A DNA stretch of 64,000 bases from Asticcacaulis sp. AC402 (GTDB taxonomy: Bacteria > Pseudomonadota > Alphaproteobacteria > Caulobacterales > Caulobacteraceae), in the NCBI RefSeq assembly GCF_000495835.1, contig NZ_AWGC01000006.1, forward strand, positions 1-64,000. The letters are read 5' to 3'. Within the stretch, counting starts at the first letter, position 1. Every line of letters begins with the position of its first letter. A program made the translations under genes and the position numbers. Of this stretch, positions 8,386-17,796 are shown piece after piece. The notes beneath the pieces were generated by a model. It was not told the origin of the DNA. It did not search any database and saw only the letters and a program-made list of their open reading frames with translations.

Positions 8386-9603
8386 ATGCCGACCCCAGAG
8401 AATTCCGCCTACATTTACGACCATGTTCGCTCGCCGCGCGGCAAGGGCAAGAAGGATGGCAGCCTGCACCAGATCACCGCTCTGGACCTTTCGGCCCAGG
8501 TTCTGGCCGGGCTTCGCGACCGTAACAGCCTGGACACCGCTCTGGTCGACGACTGCACCTGGGGCTGCGTGACCCCCGTGGGCGAACAGGGCGGAGACAT
8601 TGCCCGCGCCGCCGTTCTGGCCGCCGGCTATTCGCAACTGACGGCCGGCGCTCAGGTCAACCGCTTCTGTGCCTCGGGCCTGGAAGCCGTCAATATCGCC
8701 GCCGCCAAGGTGGTTTCGGGCGAAGCGACCATGGCCATTGGTGGTGGCGTCGAATGCATGAGCCGCATCCCCATGGGCTCCGACGGTGGCGCCTGGGCGA
8801 TTGACATCGCCGCAGCGTTTCCGGCCTATTTCGTCCCGCAGGGCGTGTCCGCCGATATGATTGCCTCCAAGTGGGGCTTTTCGCGCACAGATGTTGATGC
8901 CTACGCCGTCGAATCCCACAAGCGCTCGGCCCAGTCGTGGCAGGAGGGCCGCTTCAAGAAGTCGGTCCTGGCCATCAAGGACCAGTTGGGAATCACGGCC
9001 CTGGACCACGACGAAAGCGTGCGCCCCAACACCGATATGCAGACCCTGGGCGGCCTGAACCCGTCGTTCGCCGCCTTTGGTGAAATGGCCTTCGACGCCG
9101 TCATCCAGCAGCGTTACCCCGAGGTGGAACGCGTCAACCACGTCCACACCCCGGGCAATTCGTCGTCGATCGTTGACGGCGCCGCCGCGGTCCTGGTCGG
9201 TTCCCGCCAGGCTGGCGAACTGACCGGCATCAAGCCGCGCGCCCGCATCGTCGGCACGGCTTCGATTGGCTCTGAGCCATCGATCATGCTCACCGGTCCG
9301 TCCTATGTTACGGAAAAGCTGCTCAAGAAGCTGGGAATGAAGACGACGGACATCGATCTCTACGAGCTGAATGAGGCCTTTGCCGCTGTGGTTCTGCGCT
9401 ACATGCAGGCTTTGGAGATTCCGCACGACAAGATCAATGTCTGCGGCGGCGCCATCGCCATGGGCCACCCGCTGGGCGCAACCGGGGCGATGATCCTGGG
9501 CACGCTGGTGGATGAATTGGAACGGACCGGCAAGTCGACTGGCCTGGCGGTACTGTGCGTCGGCGGCGGCATGGCCACCGCTACCGTGATCGAACGCGTC
9601 TAA
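8386..9603 (+). CDS. fadA: Acetyl-CoA C-acyltransferase (3-ketoacyl-CoA thiolase)
   Basis: This 405-residue thiolase carries out the last step of fatty acid beta-oxidation. ATG 8386 is preceded by GGAGG at 8372-8376. The nucleophile is C95 in [12 protein letters not shown]361 in [11 protein letters not shown] and C391 in [12 protein letters not shown] complete the active site; the last motif is a variant of the usual CIGGG. It is followed 15 bp later by the multifunctional fadJ, the usual pairing for a beta-oxidation complex, so an operon is likely. Confidence 0.95.
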   Translation: MPTPENSAYIYDHVRSPRGKGKKDGSLHQITALDLSAQVLAGLRDRNSLDTALVDDCTWGCVTPVGEQGGDIARAAVLAAGYSQLTAGAQVNRFCASGLEAVNIAAAKVVSGEATMAIGGGVECMSRIPMGSDGGAWAIDIAAAFPAYFVPQGVSADMIASKWGFSRTDVDAYAVESHKRSAQSWQEGRFKKSVLAIKDQLGITALDHDESVRPNTDMQTLGGLNPSFAAFGEMAFDAVIQQRYPEVERVNHVHTPGNSSSIVDGAAAVLVGSRQAGELTGIKPRARIVGTASIGSEPSIMLTGPSYVTEKLLKKLGMKTTDIDLYELNEAFAAVVLRYMQALEIPHDKINVCGGAIAMGHPLGATGAMILGTLVDELERTGKSTGLAVLCVGGGMATATVIERV

Positions 9604-9618
9604 GAGGAAATGATACCC

Positions 9619-11820
9619 ATGGAAAACTTCAAAACCGACCTCGACGCCGATGGCATTCTGCTCTGCACCTTCGATGTGCCCGGCAAGACGATGAATACCT
9701 TCACTAAGGGCGCCCTGGCCGATGTCGAGACCATCGCCAACCGCGCCAGGACCGAAGCCGAGATCAAGGGTGTGGTCATTACCTCGGGCAAGACGACCGG
9801 CTTTTGCGCCGGCGCCGACCTGGAAGAACTATTCGGCGGCGGCTGGGAGGTTTCAGGGACGGGTGAACAGGCTCTGAAGCAAACGTTCGACCTGGCCTTT
9901 GAGATGAACCGCATCTACCGCCTGCTCGAAACCTGCGGCAAGCCGGTGGCCGTGGCGATTAACGGCCTGGCGCTGGGTGGCGGCCTGGAACTGTCCATGG
10001 CCTGCCACTACCGCGTCATCGGCAATGGCCCCAAGACCCAGGTCGGCCTGCCGGAAATCAAGATCGGCATCTTCCCCGGCGGCGGCGGCTCGCAGCGCCT
10101 GCCGCGCCTGATCGGCACCCAGGCCGCCCTGCTGGCCATGTCCGAGGGCAAGTCGTTCAAGCCGCAGGAAGCCCTGGGCATGGGCATCGTCCACGAAGTG
10201 GTCGAGGCCGGCAAAGAGGTCGAGGCCGCCAAGGCGTGGATCAAGACCAAGGGTGACCCGGTCGCGCCTTGGGACAAGAAGGATTTCAAGATCCCAGGCG
10301 GTGGTCCTTACCATCCGGCCGGATCCCAGGTCTTCATCATGGGCAATGCCATGCTGCGCAAGCAGTCGTACGGCAATTATCCGGCCGTGGTGAATCTGAT
10401 GCATGCCGTCTATGAAGGCCTGCAGGTTCCGTTCGATACGGCGCTGAAGATCGAAACGCGCTATTTCTCCAAGACCCTGATGACGCCGCAGGCCAAGGCC
10501 ATGATGCGGACCTTCTTCTTCTCGATGCAGGCCATCGGCAAGGGCTCCGGCCGGCCGGAAGGCTATGCGAAAACCGAATTCACGCAGGTTGCCGTTCTGG
10601 GCGCCGGCATGATGGGGGCGGGTATCGCCTACGTCCAGGCGATGGCCGGCATCAAGACCGTCCTGATTGACCGCGACCAGGAGTCGGCCGACAAGGGCAA
10701 GGCGCACTGCGCGGACCTGATCAAGAAGCAGGTCACGCGCGGCAAGCTGACGCCGGAAGCCGGCCAGGCGACACTCGACCTGATCACGGCGACGCCCGAC
10801 TACAGCCTGATTGCCGGTTCCGACCTGGTCGTCGAGGCTGTGTTCGAAAGCAGCGACCTGAAGGCGACGGTCACCAAGGCCGCCGAAGCCCATCTGGCCG
10901 AGACGGCCGTCTTCGGTTCCAACACGTCGACCATTCCGATCAGCGACCTCGCCAAGGCGTCGGCGCGGCCGAAGAACTATATCGGCATTCACTTCTTCTC
11001 GCCGGTCGACAAGATGATGCTGGTCGAAATCATTATGGGCAAGGAGACCTCGGACGAGACCCTGGCCAAGTCCATCGACTACGTCCTGAAGATCAGGAAG
11101 ACGCCGATCGTCGTCAACGATTCGCGCTACTTCTTCGCCAACCGCTGCTTTATTCCGTTCACCGCCGAAGGCCTGCACCTGTGGGCCGAGGGCTACAGCC
11201 CGGCCATCATCGACAATGCCGGCCGTATGACCGGCATGCCGCGCGGGCCGCTGGAAATGATGGACGACGTCGCGCTGGACCTGCTGGTCAAGATCACGTC
11301 GGAAACGGCCAAGGCCGAGGGTGATGCCTATGTGCCCATCCCCGGTGAAAAGGAAGTCGCCGCCATGGTCGCCGACGGTCGCCTGGGCCGCAAGAGCAAC
11401 AAGGGCTTCTACGACTATCCGGCCGAGAAAACGGCGACCAAGACCCTGTGGCCTGGCCTGGCCGACAAGTTCCAGCCAACCATACTGGAAGCCGATCCGG
11501 CGCTGGTCGAAGAACTGAAGAAGCGCATGCTGTACGTCCAGGCGGTGACCGCTGCGCGTTGTTTCGAGGACGGCGTCATCACAGATCCGCGCGAAGCCGA
11601 TGTCGGTTCGATCCTCGGCTGGGGCTTTGCGCCGTGGTCGGGCGGGATCGTATCGCTGATCGACTCGATCGGCGTGGCGACCTTTGTGGCCGAACTGGAC
11701 CGCATGACCGCGGCCTATGGCGACCGCTTTGCCCCGCCGCAATTGCTGCGCGACATGGCGGCCAAGGGCGAGACCTTCTACGGCCGTTTTGGCAAGACAA
11801 AGGTCGAGAAAGCGGCTTAA
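9619..11820 (+). CDS. fadJ: 3-hydroxyacyl-CoA dehydrogenase / enoyl-CoA hydratase, fatty acid oxidation alpha subunit
   Basis: The product has 733 residues from ATG 9619, which has the better spacing to AGAGGAAA; ATG 9610 is an alternative. The N-terminal crotonase domain (1-300) shows GFCAGADLEEL, ALGGGLELSMAC and GLPEIKIGIFPGGGG, the oxyanion-hole and catalytic glutamate region. The NAD domain begins with GAGMMGAG near residue 328 and carries IGIHFFSPVDKM, the conserved His of hydroxyacyl-CoA dehydrogenases. It forms a complex with FadA and hydrates and oxidises acyl-CoA. FadB and FadJ cannot be told apart by eye; the order thiolase then multifunctional gene fits either. Confidence 0.93.
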   Translation: MENFKTDLDADGILLCTFDVPGKTMNTFTKGALADVETIANRARTEAEIKGVVITSGKTTGFCAGADLEELFGGGWEVSGTGEQALKQTFDLAFEMNRIYRLLETCGKPVAVAINGLALGGGLELSMACHYRVIGNGPKTQVGLPEIKIGIFPGGGGSQRLPRLIGTQAALLAMSEGKSFKPQEALGMGIVHEVVEAGKEVEAAKAWIKTKGDPVAPWDKKDFKIPGGGPYHPAGSQVFIMGNAMLRKQSYGNYPAVVNLMHAVYEGLQVPFDTALKIETRYFSKTLMTPQAKAMMRTFFFSMQAIGKGSGRPEGYAKTEFTQVAVLGAGMMGAGIAYVQAMAGIKTVLIDRDQESADKGKAHCADLIKKQVTRGKLTPEAGQATLDLITATPDYSLIAGSDLVVEAVFESSDLKATVTKAAEAHLAETAVFGSNTSTIPISDLAKASARPKNYIGIHFFSPVDKMMLVEIIMGKETSDETLAKSIDYVLKIRKTPIVVNDSRYFFANRCFIPFTAEGLHLWAEGYSPAIIDNAGRMTGMPRGPLEMMDDVALDLLVKITSETAKAEGDAYVPIPGEKEVAAMVADGRLGRKSNKGFYDYPAEKTATKTLWPGLADKFQPTILEADPALVEELKKRMLYVQAVTAARCFEDGVITDPREADVGSILGWGFAPWSGGIVSLIDSIGVATFVAELDRMTAAYGDRFAPPQLLRDMAAKGETFYGRFGKTKVEKAA

Positions 11821-11848
11821 AAACGGGAGCGAAACTCGGCAAAACTTA

Positions 11849-11945
11849 AATCCACAGATTGCACAGATTTCACAGATTGCGGTGTCGCACCTGCCTTGCA
11901 GGTAACCAGCGCGAAGCTTTAATCTGAAATCTGCGCAATCTGTAG
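11849..11945. repeat. Second CACAGATT-type hairpin, downstream of fadJ
   Basis: The left arm 11849-11878 and right arm 11920-11945 are the same motif family as 6801-6912, with an unrelated loop of about 41 bp. The right arm has decayed slightly (AATCTGAAATCTGCGC). It lies between the fadJ stop and the esterase gene and could act as a transcript end. Confidence 0.85.
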
Positions 11946-12021
11946 AGCCACGTTTCTCCACGTGCCTTCCGCGCGCATCTGAGTTAAGCTAAGCGAAGAT
12001 GCGCGCAGCAGAGGATCGCCC

Positions 12022-13035
12022 ATGGATCGCCGTTCCCTTCTCGGGCTGACCGCCGCCGTGCTGGGAGCCGGCCCCTCCGCGGCGCGTGCTCAGGCCCAAA
12101 CGAATGCCCAGGCCAGCGCGCAGGAAGGCCTGCCGACCCAGGCTTCGATGACCCTGAAGCCGGCCTTGCCGATGCAGGACATCTGGCCGGGGGCGGCGCC
12201 GGGTGGTGAGAAAGTCACGGTCACGCAAAGCGTCGTCCTGCGCAAGCCCGGCGGCGATCCGAACGATACGGCTTTTTACAACATCACCAAACCCTGGCTG
12301 TCGATGCGGCGGCCCGACAAGCCCAACGGTGGTGCGGTCCTGCTTATGCCTGGCGGCGGCTATGTCCGGATTGCCGTCTCGAAGGCTGGCGGGGAGATCG
12401 ATTCCTGGCTGGCCGGTCTGGGCTATACCGTTTTCACCATGACCTACCGCCTGCCGGCCGATGGCTGGGCCGCCGGGCCGGATGTCGCGTTGCAGGACGC
12501 CCAGCGCGCCATTCGGCTGATCCGGTCGCAGGCTGCCCAGTTCGGGCTCGACCCCAGCCGTGTGGCGATTATGGGCTTTTCCGCCGGCGGCCATGTCGCG
12601 GGCCTGCTGGCAACGCGCTTTGCCGAACAGAGCTACGTCCCGATCGATGCGGCCGACCGGTTGTCCGCCAAGCCGGCGGCCGCGGCTCTGATGTACCCGG
12701 TCATCACTATGGGCGAGCACGCCCATAAAGGCTCGCGGAAACAGATGTTCGGCGACAACCCAACCGCGGCGCAGATTGATCATTCATCGCTGGAAAAACA
12801 TGTGCCGGCGGATGGCGTGCCGTGCTTTATCGGTGGCACGACCGACGATCCGTCCGTCCCGGCGCAGAACGGGATACTGATGTACCAGGCCCTAAAGGCG
12901 GCCAGGGTGCCGGCGGAACTGCACCTGTGGGAAGGCAACACCCATGGCTTCCCGTTGCGTGGCAAGGACGGCCAGCTTCTGCCGTGGGGACAGGAGGCTT
13001 TGGTGTTCCTGCAACGGCATGGCCTCGATGCATGA
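12022..13035 (+). CDS. Secreted alpha/beta hydrolase (carbohydrate esterase-like)
   Basis: The product has 337 residues from ATG 12022. The N-terminus MDRRSLLGLTAAVLGAG with a following Ala-rich stretch is a Tat- or Sec-type export signal ending near residue 25. The oxyanion motif PGGGY lies at 110-114. The nucleophile S187 sits in GFSAGG, and a late histidine in GNTHGFPL completes the triad. Family members include acetylxylan and other acetyl esterases that act on plant polysaccharides. The substrate cannot be told. It is flanked by a hairpin repeat and metC and appears to stand alone. Confidence 0.82.
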   Translation: MDRRSLLGLTAAVLGAGPSAARAQAQTNAQASAQEGLPTQASMTLKPALPMQDIWPGAAPGGEKVTVTQSVVLRKPGGDPNDTAFYNITKPWLSMRRPDKPNGGAVLLMPGGGYVRIAVSKAGGEIDSWLAGLGYTVFTMTYRLPADGWAAGPDVALQDAQRAIRLIRSQAAQFGLDPSRVAIMGFSAGGHVAGLLATRFAEQSYVPIDAADRLSAKPAAAALMYPVITMGEHAHKGSRKQMFGDNPTAAQIDHSSLEKHVPADGVPCFIGGTTDDPSVPAQNGILMYQALKAARVPAELHLWEGNTHGFPLRGKDGQLLPWGQEALVFLQRHGLDA

Positions 13036-13118
13036 TCAGCGGGTCTGACGATTTCAGATAGGTCTTATCGCTTGAAACCAAATCCGTTTCACGGTTCAAG
13101 CGAGGCAGGAGACCTGCC

Positions 13119-14297
13119 ATGAAAGACATCACCCGCCTGACCTCGGCCACCCTGGGCCGCGCCAACAGCCGCCGCGCCGTCAATACCGGCGTCGAACGCG
13201 GCTCGACGGTGTTGTTCGAAAATGCTGAGATGCTCTATAACGACGACGTTCGTCCAACCTATGGCACCGACGGACTGTCGACCCAGGACGAATTGCGCCG
13301 GCTGCTTATAGATCTGGAAGGCGCTTGCGACAGTTTTATCCTGCCCAGCGGTCTGGCCGCCCTGACCGTGCCGATCTTCGCCTTCCTCCAGGCTGGCGAT
13401 GAGATACTGGTAGTCAATTCCTGCTATGCTCCAGTGCGGCGTTTCGTTGAGACTCAGCTCAAGCGCTACGGCGTTGTGGCGCGCTATTACGAAGCGCGCC
13501 TGACGCCGGCCGAGGTCCTGGCCCTGGCGACGCCGTCGACCAAGATGATTTACGTCGAAAGTCCTGGCTCACTGACCTTCGACATGCAGGATATCCCTGG
13601 CATCGCGGCCCTGGCCAGGGCGCGCGGGATATTGACCCTGTGTGACAATACCTACGGCAGCGGTGTCCTGTTCAAGCCCCTGGCCCATGGCGTCGATCTC
13701 AGCATGCAGGCACTGACCAAGTATGTCGGCGGTCACAGCGACGTCTTGATCGGTTCGATCAGCGTTGCCGACAAAAACCTGGCGGCAACGCTTTACAAGA
13801 CGATCAAGGCGTTTGGCTTCTTCACATCGGCGGACGAAAGCTACCTGGCGACGCGGGGTCTTCGCACCTTGCACCTGCGGCTGAAACAGAGTGGTGACAG
13901 TGCGCTGAAGATCGCGCGCTGGCTGGAGGGGCGGCCGGAAGTGCTGCGCGTGGTTCATCCTGGTTTGGCATCGCATCCCGACCACGACATGTTTGCCCGC
14001 GACTTTAGCGGCTCAAACGGCCTGTTCATGGTGCTGTTCAAGGGGGCCAAAGACGGGAACAATGAGCGCCAGTCCCAGGCCTTCCTGAACAGACTCAAGC
14101 TGTTCGGTCTTGGTTTCAGTTGGGGTGGTTTTGAGAGCCTGGCGGTCAATTGCGAACCGCAGGTCCGCGGCCGGCCGAAACTGAGTGACGAGCCCGATCC
14201 TTACCTGGCGGGATCGTCGATACGGTTCTATGTTGGTCTGGAGGACGCCGAAGACCTGATTGCCGATATCGAGCAGGCTCTGAAGGTGTTTGCCTGA
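13119..14297 (+). CDS. metC: Cystathionine beta-lyase
   Basis: This 392-residue PLP enzyme of the Cys/Met metabolism family converts cystathionine to homocysteine. The internal aldimine lysine is K201 in ALTKYVGGHSD. The upstream LCDNTYGSG and the YGTDGLSTQDELR segment are family hallmarks. ATG 13119 follows GGCAGGAG. A hairpin CGCTTGAA/TTCAAGCG (13069-13076 and 13095-13102) lies just upstream in the leader and might affect expression. Cystathionine gamma-lyase activity cannot be excluded from sequence alone. Confidence 0.88.
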   Translation: MKDITRLTSATLGRANSRRAVNTGVERGSTVLFENAEMLYNDDVRPTYGTDGLSTQDELRRLLIDLEGACDSFILPSGLAALTVPIFAFLQAGDEILVVNSCYAPVRRFVETQLKRYGVVARYYEARLTPAEVLALATPSTKMIYVESPGSLTFDMQDIPGIAALARARGILTLCDNTYGSGVLFKPLAHGVDLSMQALTKYVGGHSDVLIGSISVADKNLAATLYKTIKAFGFFTSADESYLATRGLRTLHLRLKQSGDSALKIARWLEGRPEVLRVVHPGLASHPDHDMFARDFSGSNGLFMVLFKGAKDGNNERQSQAFLNRLKLFGLGFSWGGFESLAVNCEPQVRGRPKLSDEPDPYLAGSSIRFYVGLEDAEDLIADIEQALKVFA

Positions 14298-14364
14298 AGA
14301 AGGCGGCCCAGCGTCAGAGACGACTTCGGACCTTCGCAATGCCCGTCGGCATGGGCCTGCCAGT

Positions 14365-15315
14365 CTAAACCAGACCACAGGTCTTGGGCGCAAAGGCCTT
14401 AAATGCGGTTGTAAATTCCTGCTGCAGCCGTGAAACGAGCTCTGCTACCGGCAGCACCTCGTGAATTGAACCGACACCCTGGCCGGCGGACCAGATGGTC
14501 TTCCATGCCTTGGCTTCTGGGTCCAGTTCCTCTGCCATGTCGATCTTGTGGTGCGGATCCTTGGCAGCAGCGGGGTCGAGGCCGTTGGCGATCAGGGACG
14601 GTGTCAGGAAGTTGGCATTGATGCCGGAAATGGCGTCGGTATAGGTGATGTCCTTGGCGGTTGTGTCGATGAGCATCTGCTTGTAGCCGGCATCGGCCTC
14701 GGCTTCGGTGGTGGCGATAAACCGCGTCCCCATGTAGCCCAGGTCGGCGCCGGCCATAAGGGCGCCGGCTACGTCCTGGCCGGTCGACAAGGCGCCCGAC
14801 AGGATGATGGTACCGTTGAAGAACTGGCGGATTTCGTTGAGCAGGGCGAACGGGTGCTGGTTGCCGGCATGGCCGCCGGCCCCGGCCGAGACCAGGATAA
14901 GGCCATCGACCCCGGCTTCCATGGCCTTGCGGGCGTGGCGGGCATTGATGATGTCATGAAAAACCGCGCCACCGTAGCTGTGCACGGCATCGACCACATC
15001 CTTCACAGCCCCCAGCGAGGTGATGACAAGAGGCACCTTGTGCTTGACCGTTACCTGCATGTCAGCCAGCAGACGCGAGTTGGTCGGGTGGACGATCATA
15101 TTGACGCCAAACGCCGCATCGTCGGGCCCCAGCGCAGCCTCGATGGTGTTCAGCCAGTCCTCGTAGCCTTCGGTGGTCCGCTGGTTCAGGGCCGGAAAGC
15201 TTCCGATCATGCCGGATTTGCAGGTGGCGATCACCAGCTCCGGGCCAGACACCAGGAACATGGGCGCGGCAATGGCGGGAAAACGCAGGTTACGGGTGAG
15301 GGCGGCGGGGATCAT
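14365..15315 (-). CDS. Nitronate monooxygenase (2-nitropropane dioxygenase family)
   Basis: This 316-residue FMN TIM-barrel starts at ATG 15315 with AGGAA upstream. A longer frame adds 18 residues without support. Typical features are the N-terminal PAIAAPMFLVSG, the FHDIINARHARKAMEAGVDGLI strand-helix, the glycine-rich SAGAGGHAGNQHPFALL phosphate/catalytic-histidine segment and GADLGYMGTRFIAT. The enzyme oxidises alkyl nitronates; the physiological role is often detoxification of propionate 3-nitronate. It is divergent from queF. Confidence 0.9.
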   Translation of the reverse strand: MIPAALTRNLRFPAIAAPMFLVSGPELVIATCKSGMIGSFPALNQRTTEGYEDWLNTIEAALGPDDAAFGVNMIVHPTNSRLLADMQVTVKHKVPLVITSLGAVKDVVDAVHSYGGAVFHDIINARHARKAMEAGVDGLILVSAGAGGHAGNQHPFALLNEIRQFFNGTIILSGALSTGQDVAGALMAGADLGYMGTRFIATTEAEADAGYKQMLIDTTAKDITYTDAISGINANFLTPSLIANGLDPAAAKDPHHKIDMAEELDPEAKAWKTIWSAGQGVGSIHEVLPVAELVSRLQQEFTTAFKAFAPKTCGLV

Positions 15316-15427
15316 GCGGCGTTCCTTTTTTCTTAACTTAGCCAGAAATTGACGTGAACGTAAAGGCAAATTTCATGATCATACACGCCCCCTTGCGCTT
15401 AAGGCCGTTGGGTATAAATAGGGACCT

Positions 15428-15889
15428 ATGAGCCATTATACCGATAACCTGACCCAACTGGGCGGAGAGGCGCGACCGGTCGACGACCCTGCCCAGGCCG
15501 TACTGGAACGCGTGCCCAATCCGCATGCCGACGTCGACTATCTCGCGCGCTTTACCGTGCCGGAGTTTACGTCACTGTGCCCGGTTACCGGTCAGCCGGA
15601 CTTTGCCCACCTGGTTATCGACTATGTGCCGGGCGCGTGGCTGGTCGAGTCCAAGTCGCTGAAACTGTTTCTGACGAGTTTTCGCAACCATGGCGCCTTC
15701 CACGAAGACTGCACGATGCACATCGCCAAGCGTCTGCGCGACCTTCTCGACCCGCGCTGGCTGCGTATCGGCGGCTTCTGGTATCCTCGCGGCGGTATTC
15801 CGATCGATGTATTCTGGCAAACAGCCGAACCGCCGAAGGGCGTGCTGATTCCCGACTTCGGCGTCGCCACCTATCGGGGGCGCGGATGA
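15428..15889 (+). CDS. queF: NADPH-dependent 7-cyano-7-deazaguanine reductase
   Basis: QueF reduces preQ0 to preQ1 in queuosine tRNA modification. At 153 residues it is the short, unimodular form. The catalytic Cys is C51 in CPVTGQPDF, with D58 nearby. The NADPH-binding motif [21 protein letters not shown] starts near residue 74. AGGGA precedes ATG 15428. The stop overlaps the next start (ATGA at 15886). I found no preQ1-riboswitch-like leader in the 55 bp upstream. Confidence 0.96.
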   Translation: MSHYTDNLTQLGGEARPVDDPAQAVLERVPNPHADVDYLARFTVPEFTSLCPVTGQPDFAHLVIDYVPGAWLVESKSLKLFLTSFRNHGAFHEDCTMHIAKRLRDLLDPRWLRIGGFWYPRGGIPIDVFWQTAEPPKGVLIPDFGVATYRGRG

Positions 15890-16326
15890 TCAATCTGTGG
15901 CGGACCATGGCGGCGCGGACCGCCGTTGCCTTTCTGGTTCCGCCGCTGGCCAACGGCCTCGTTGCCGGCGTCCTGGTGTACACGACCGGCGGCGAGGCGC
16001 TTGAAATCACCGGCCCGTTCGGCCTTATCGGCGGCTACGGCCATCTCATCCTGGCGCCGTACTGGCTGATCGCGGAGATGTGGGGCCTGTGGAGAAAGCA
16101 GTTTCTGCCGATGCGTAGTTACCTGGCTTTTGTCGTTACCTTCTACGCGGTCTACGGACCCGTATTGGTTTTCAGCCCTTTGCCCGAGTGGCCAGGCCTG
16201 ATGGTGGCCTATGCGGCGGGCAGCGTGGCGGCCGCCCTGGCAGCGTGGTACGTCACTTGGTCGTGGTTGAAGTCGTTGGCAGCCCGCGTGGCGCGACGCG
16301 ACGCGAGCATGACGGACGCGTTTTGA
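15886..16326 (+). CDS. Small integral membrane protein coupled to queF
   Basis: The product has 146 residues, starting at ATG 15886 inside the queF stop (ATGA overlap). A longer frame that begins inside queF is ignored. Three to four hydrophobic segments are seen: about 11-31, 44-63, 78-98 and 106-128. The tail is basic. I do not recognise the family. Translational coupling suggests co-expression with queF but does not show a shared function; a role in precursor transport is conceivable and untested. Confidence 0.7.
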   Translation: MINLWRTMAARTAVAFLVPPLANGLVAGVLVYTTGGEALEITGPFGLIGGYGHLILAPYWLIAEMWGLWRKQFLPMRSYLAFVVTFYAVYGPVLVFSPLPEWPGLMVAYAAGSVAAALAAWYVTWSWLKSLAARVARRDASMTDAF

Positions 16327-16342
16327 TTTTAAGAGCGGCCGA

Positions 16343-16987
16343 CTAATCTCCCGCCGTCCAATAGCTTATGCGCTCATTAAAGTTCGGTCGATCGCGCTCC
16401 AGCGGCGCTTCCGATGGCGTGCCGAGATAAATGAAACCGGCGACATTTTCATGTTCCGCCAAACCGAGAAGTGCCTTGGCTACGGCATCGTAGCTGTACC
16501 AGTCGGTGATCCAGTTGGCGCCGTAGCCCAGGGCGCCGGCGGCGATCAGCAGGGTCTGGCACACGGCGGCTGCCGAGAGTTGTTGTTCCCAGAGCGGAAT
16601 TTTGTGCGGCTGGAGCGGTGAGGAGACGACCAGCAGGGCTTCTGGCGGGATTGCCAACTTCTGCAACGCCGCCAGGGCCTTGGCCGGTTCCGGCTGGGAA
16701 ACGGCGAGGGGTTTGAGCTTTTCGACCAGTGCCGTTTTGCTTTGTGGTGTAAAGCGCACAAGGCGCCAGGGGCCGATCTTGCCGTGATCGGGAACGCGCA
16801 AGCCGAGGCGGATCAGGAGGTCCATTTCCTCAGGGGACGGTCCAGGGGCGCGCAGGGTCGGCGCCGAGGCACTGCGGCGAAAGAACAGGGCTTCCAGCAT
16901 GTCTGCAGAGGGTTTCTGCGGCAGGGGCTGGCCGAATTCCGGCGCGGGCGTGTCGAAGAGGGCCAGAGAGCGGTCGCTTAGGGGCAT
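16343..16987 (-). CDS. Nitroreductase family protein
   Basis: This 214-residue FMN-dependent oxidoreductase is of the YdjA/NfnB kind. Features are the N-terminal FFRRSASAP (FMN phosphate-contacting Arg), LGLRVPDHGKIGPWRLVRF, the long helix AAVCQTLLIAAGALGYGANW and the C-terminal GFIYLGTPSEAPLERDRP. It is convergent with the queF-coupled gene. Substrates may be nitroaromatics or quinones; the physiological one is unknown. The long GAATGAACGC hairpin lies just upstream of its start. Confidence 0.88.
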   Translation of the reverse strand: MPLSDRSLALFDTPAPEFGQPLPQKPSADMLEALFFRRSASAPTLRAPGPSPEEMDLLIRLGLRVPDHGKIGPWRLVRFTPQSKTALVEKLKPLAVSQPEPAKALAALQKLAIPPEALLVVSSPLQPHKIPLWEQQLSAAAVCQTLLIAAGALGYGANWITDWYSYDAVAKALLGLAEHENVAGFIYLGTPSEAPLERDRPNFNERISYWTAGD

Positions 16988-17026
16988 GGAAAGTCCTTGC
17001 TGAGTCTGTCTGCGACTATATAGGTT

Positions 17027-17147
17027 TGGAACCGCGAATGAACGCGAATGAACGCGAATATTTTTGCTGAAGTGACGATTTTTCGACTGACCTTCGCGAA
17101 AGCCACGTCTCGTTGTTTGCGTTCATTCGCGTTCATTCGCGGTTTCC
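17027..17147. repeat. Long hairpin with GAATGAACGC-type tandem arms
   Basis: The left arm 17027-17060 holds CCGC-GAATGAACGC-GAATGAACGC-GAAT. The right arm 17114-17147 is the inverse complement with very few mismatches. The loop is about 53 bp. It lies between two divergent genes (nitroreductase and Nudix), so it occupies a promoter region and not a shared 3' end. Confidence 0.9.
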
Positions 17148-17166
17148 ATCTTTCTGAAAGCTCGTC

Positions 17167-17790
17167 ATGACCGAACTTCTCCCGCCGTGGGACGATGAAG
17201 CTGCCGCCGCCAAGCGGGCGAACTGGAAAAGCCTGCGGCACCAGGTGGTGTTTGAAAATCCGTGGCTCCGTATCGAAAGCCACGATGTCATCGCGCCGAC
17301 CGGCCGCGAATGCCACTACGGCCTGGTTCGCTTCGCCAACCGCGCCGTCGGGGTCCTGCCTTTGTTCGACGACGGCACGGTGGCCCTGGTCGGTCAGGCG
17401 CGGTTTGCGCTCGGCACCTTTAGCTGGGAAATGCCGGAAGGCGGCGTGCCGGCAGGGGAGGATACACTCGATGGCGCCAAGCGTGAACTGCGCGAGGAGA
17501 CCGGATATACCGCCGACCACTGGCAGGAAATCCTGCGCTTCGATATGTCCAATTCGGTAACCGATGAGGTTGCAGTGCTGTATCTGGCGACCGGACTTAA
17601 ACCCGGCGAAACCGAACCGGACGAGACCGAAAACCTGGTCGCGGCGCGAGTTCCCTTTTCGCAACTGCTCAAAGCTGTTATTATGGGCCAGGTTCGCGAC
17701 GGGTTAACCGTTGCAAGTGTATTACGGGTCCACCATATGGCGGTCAGCGGTGAGTTGCCGGCGCATCTGGCGGAAGCTGTTCTGAAGTAG
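17167..17790 (+). CDS. Nudix hydrolase (ADP-ribose pyrophosphatase type)
   Basis: The product has 207 residues. The complete Nudix box (GX5EX7REXXEEXG) covers residues about 92-114, from GGVPAGED to REETGY. An N-terminal WLRIESHDV strand and the preceding WEMPEGG are as in ADP-ribose pyrophosphatases. The expected reaction is hydrolysis of a nucleoside diphosphate linked to another moiety, giving AMP plus ribose 5-phosphate if ADP-ribose is the substrate. cysE begins 6 bp after the stop, so the pair is probably co-transcribed. Confidence 0.9.
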   Translation: MTELLPPWDDEAAAAKRANWKSLRHQVVFENPWLRIESHDVIAPTGRECHYGLVRFANRAVGVLPLFDDGTVALVGQARFALGTFSWEMPEGGVPAGEDTLDGAKRELREETGYTADHWQEILRFDMSNSVTDEVAVLYLATGLKPGETEPDETENLVAARVPFSQLLKAVIMGQVRDGLTVASVLRVHHMAVSGELPAHLAEAVLK

Positions 17791-17796
17791 GATAAC

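Noticed and set aside
9853-11961. 702-residue antisense frame over fadJ
   Set aside because: It lacks a ribosome binding site and any domain, and is rich in His/Arg/Gln as expected from the complement of a GC-rich gene.
15372-15427. preQ1 riboswitch upstream of queF
   Set aside because: The 55-bp gap has neither the conserved C-rich loop nor the A-rich tail of known preQ1 classes, and is too short beside the divergent promoter.
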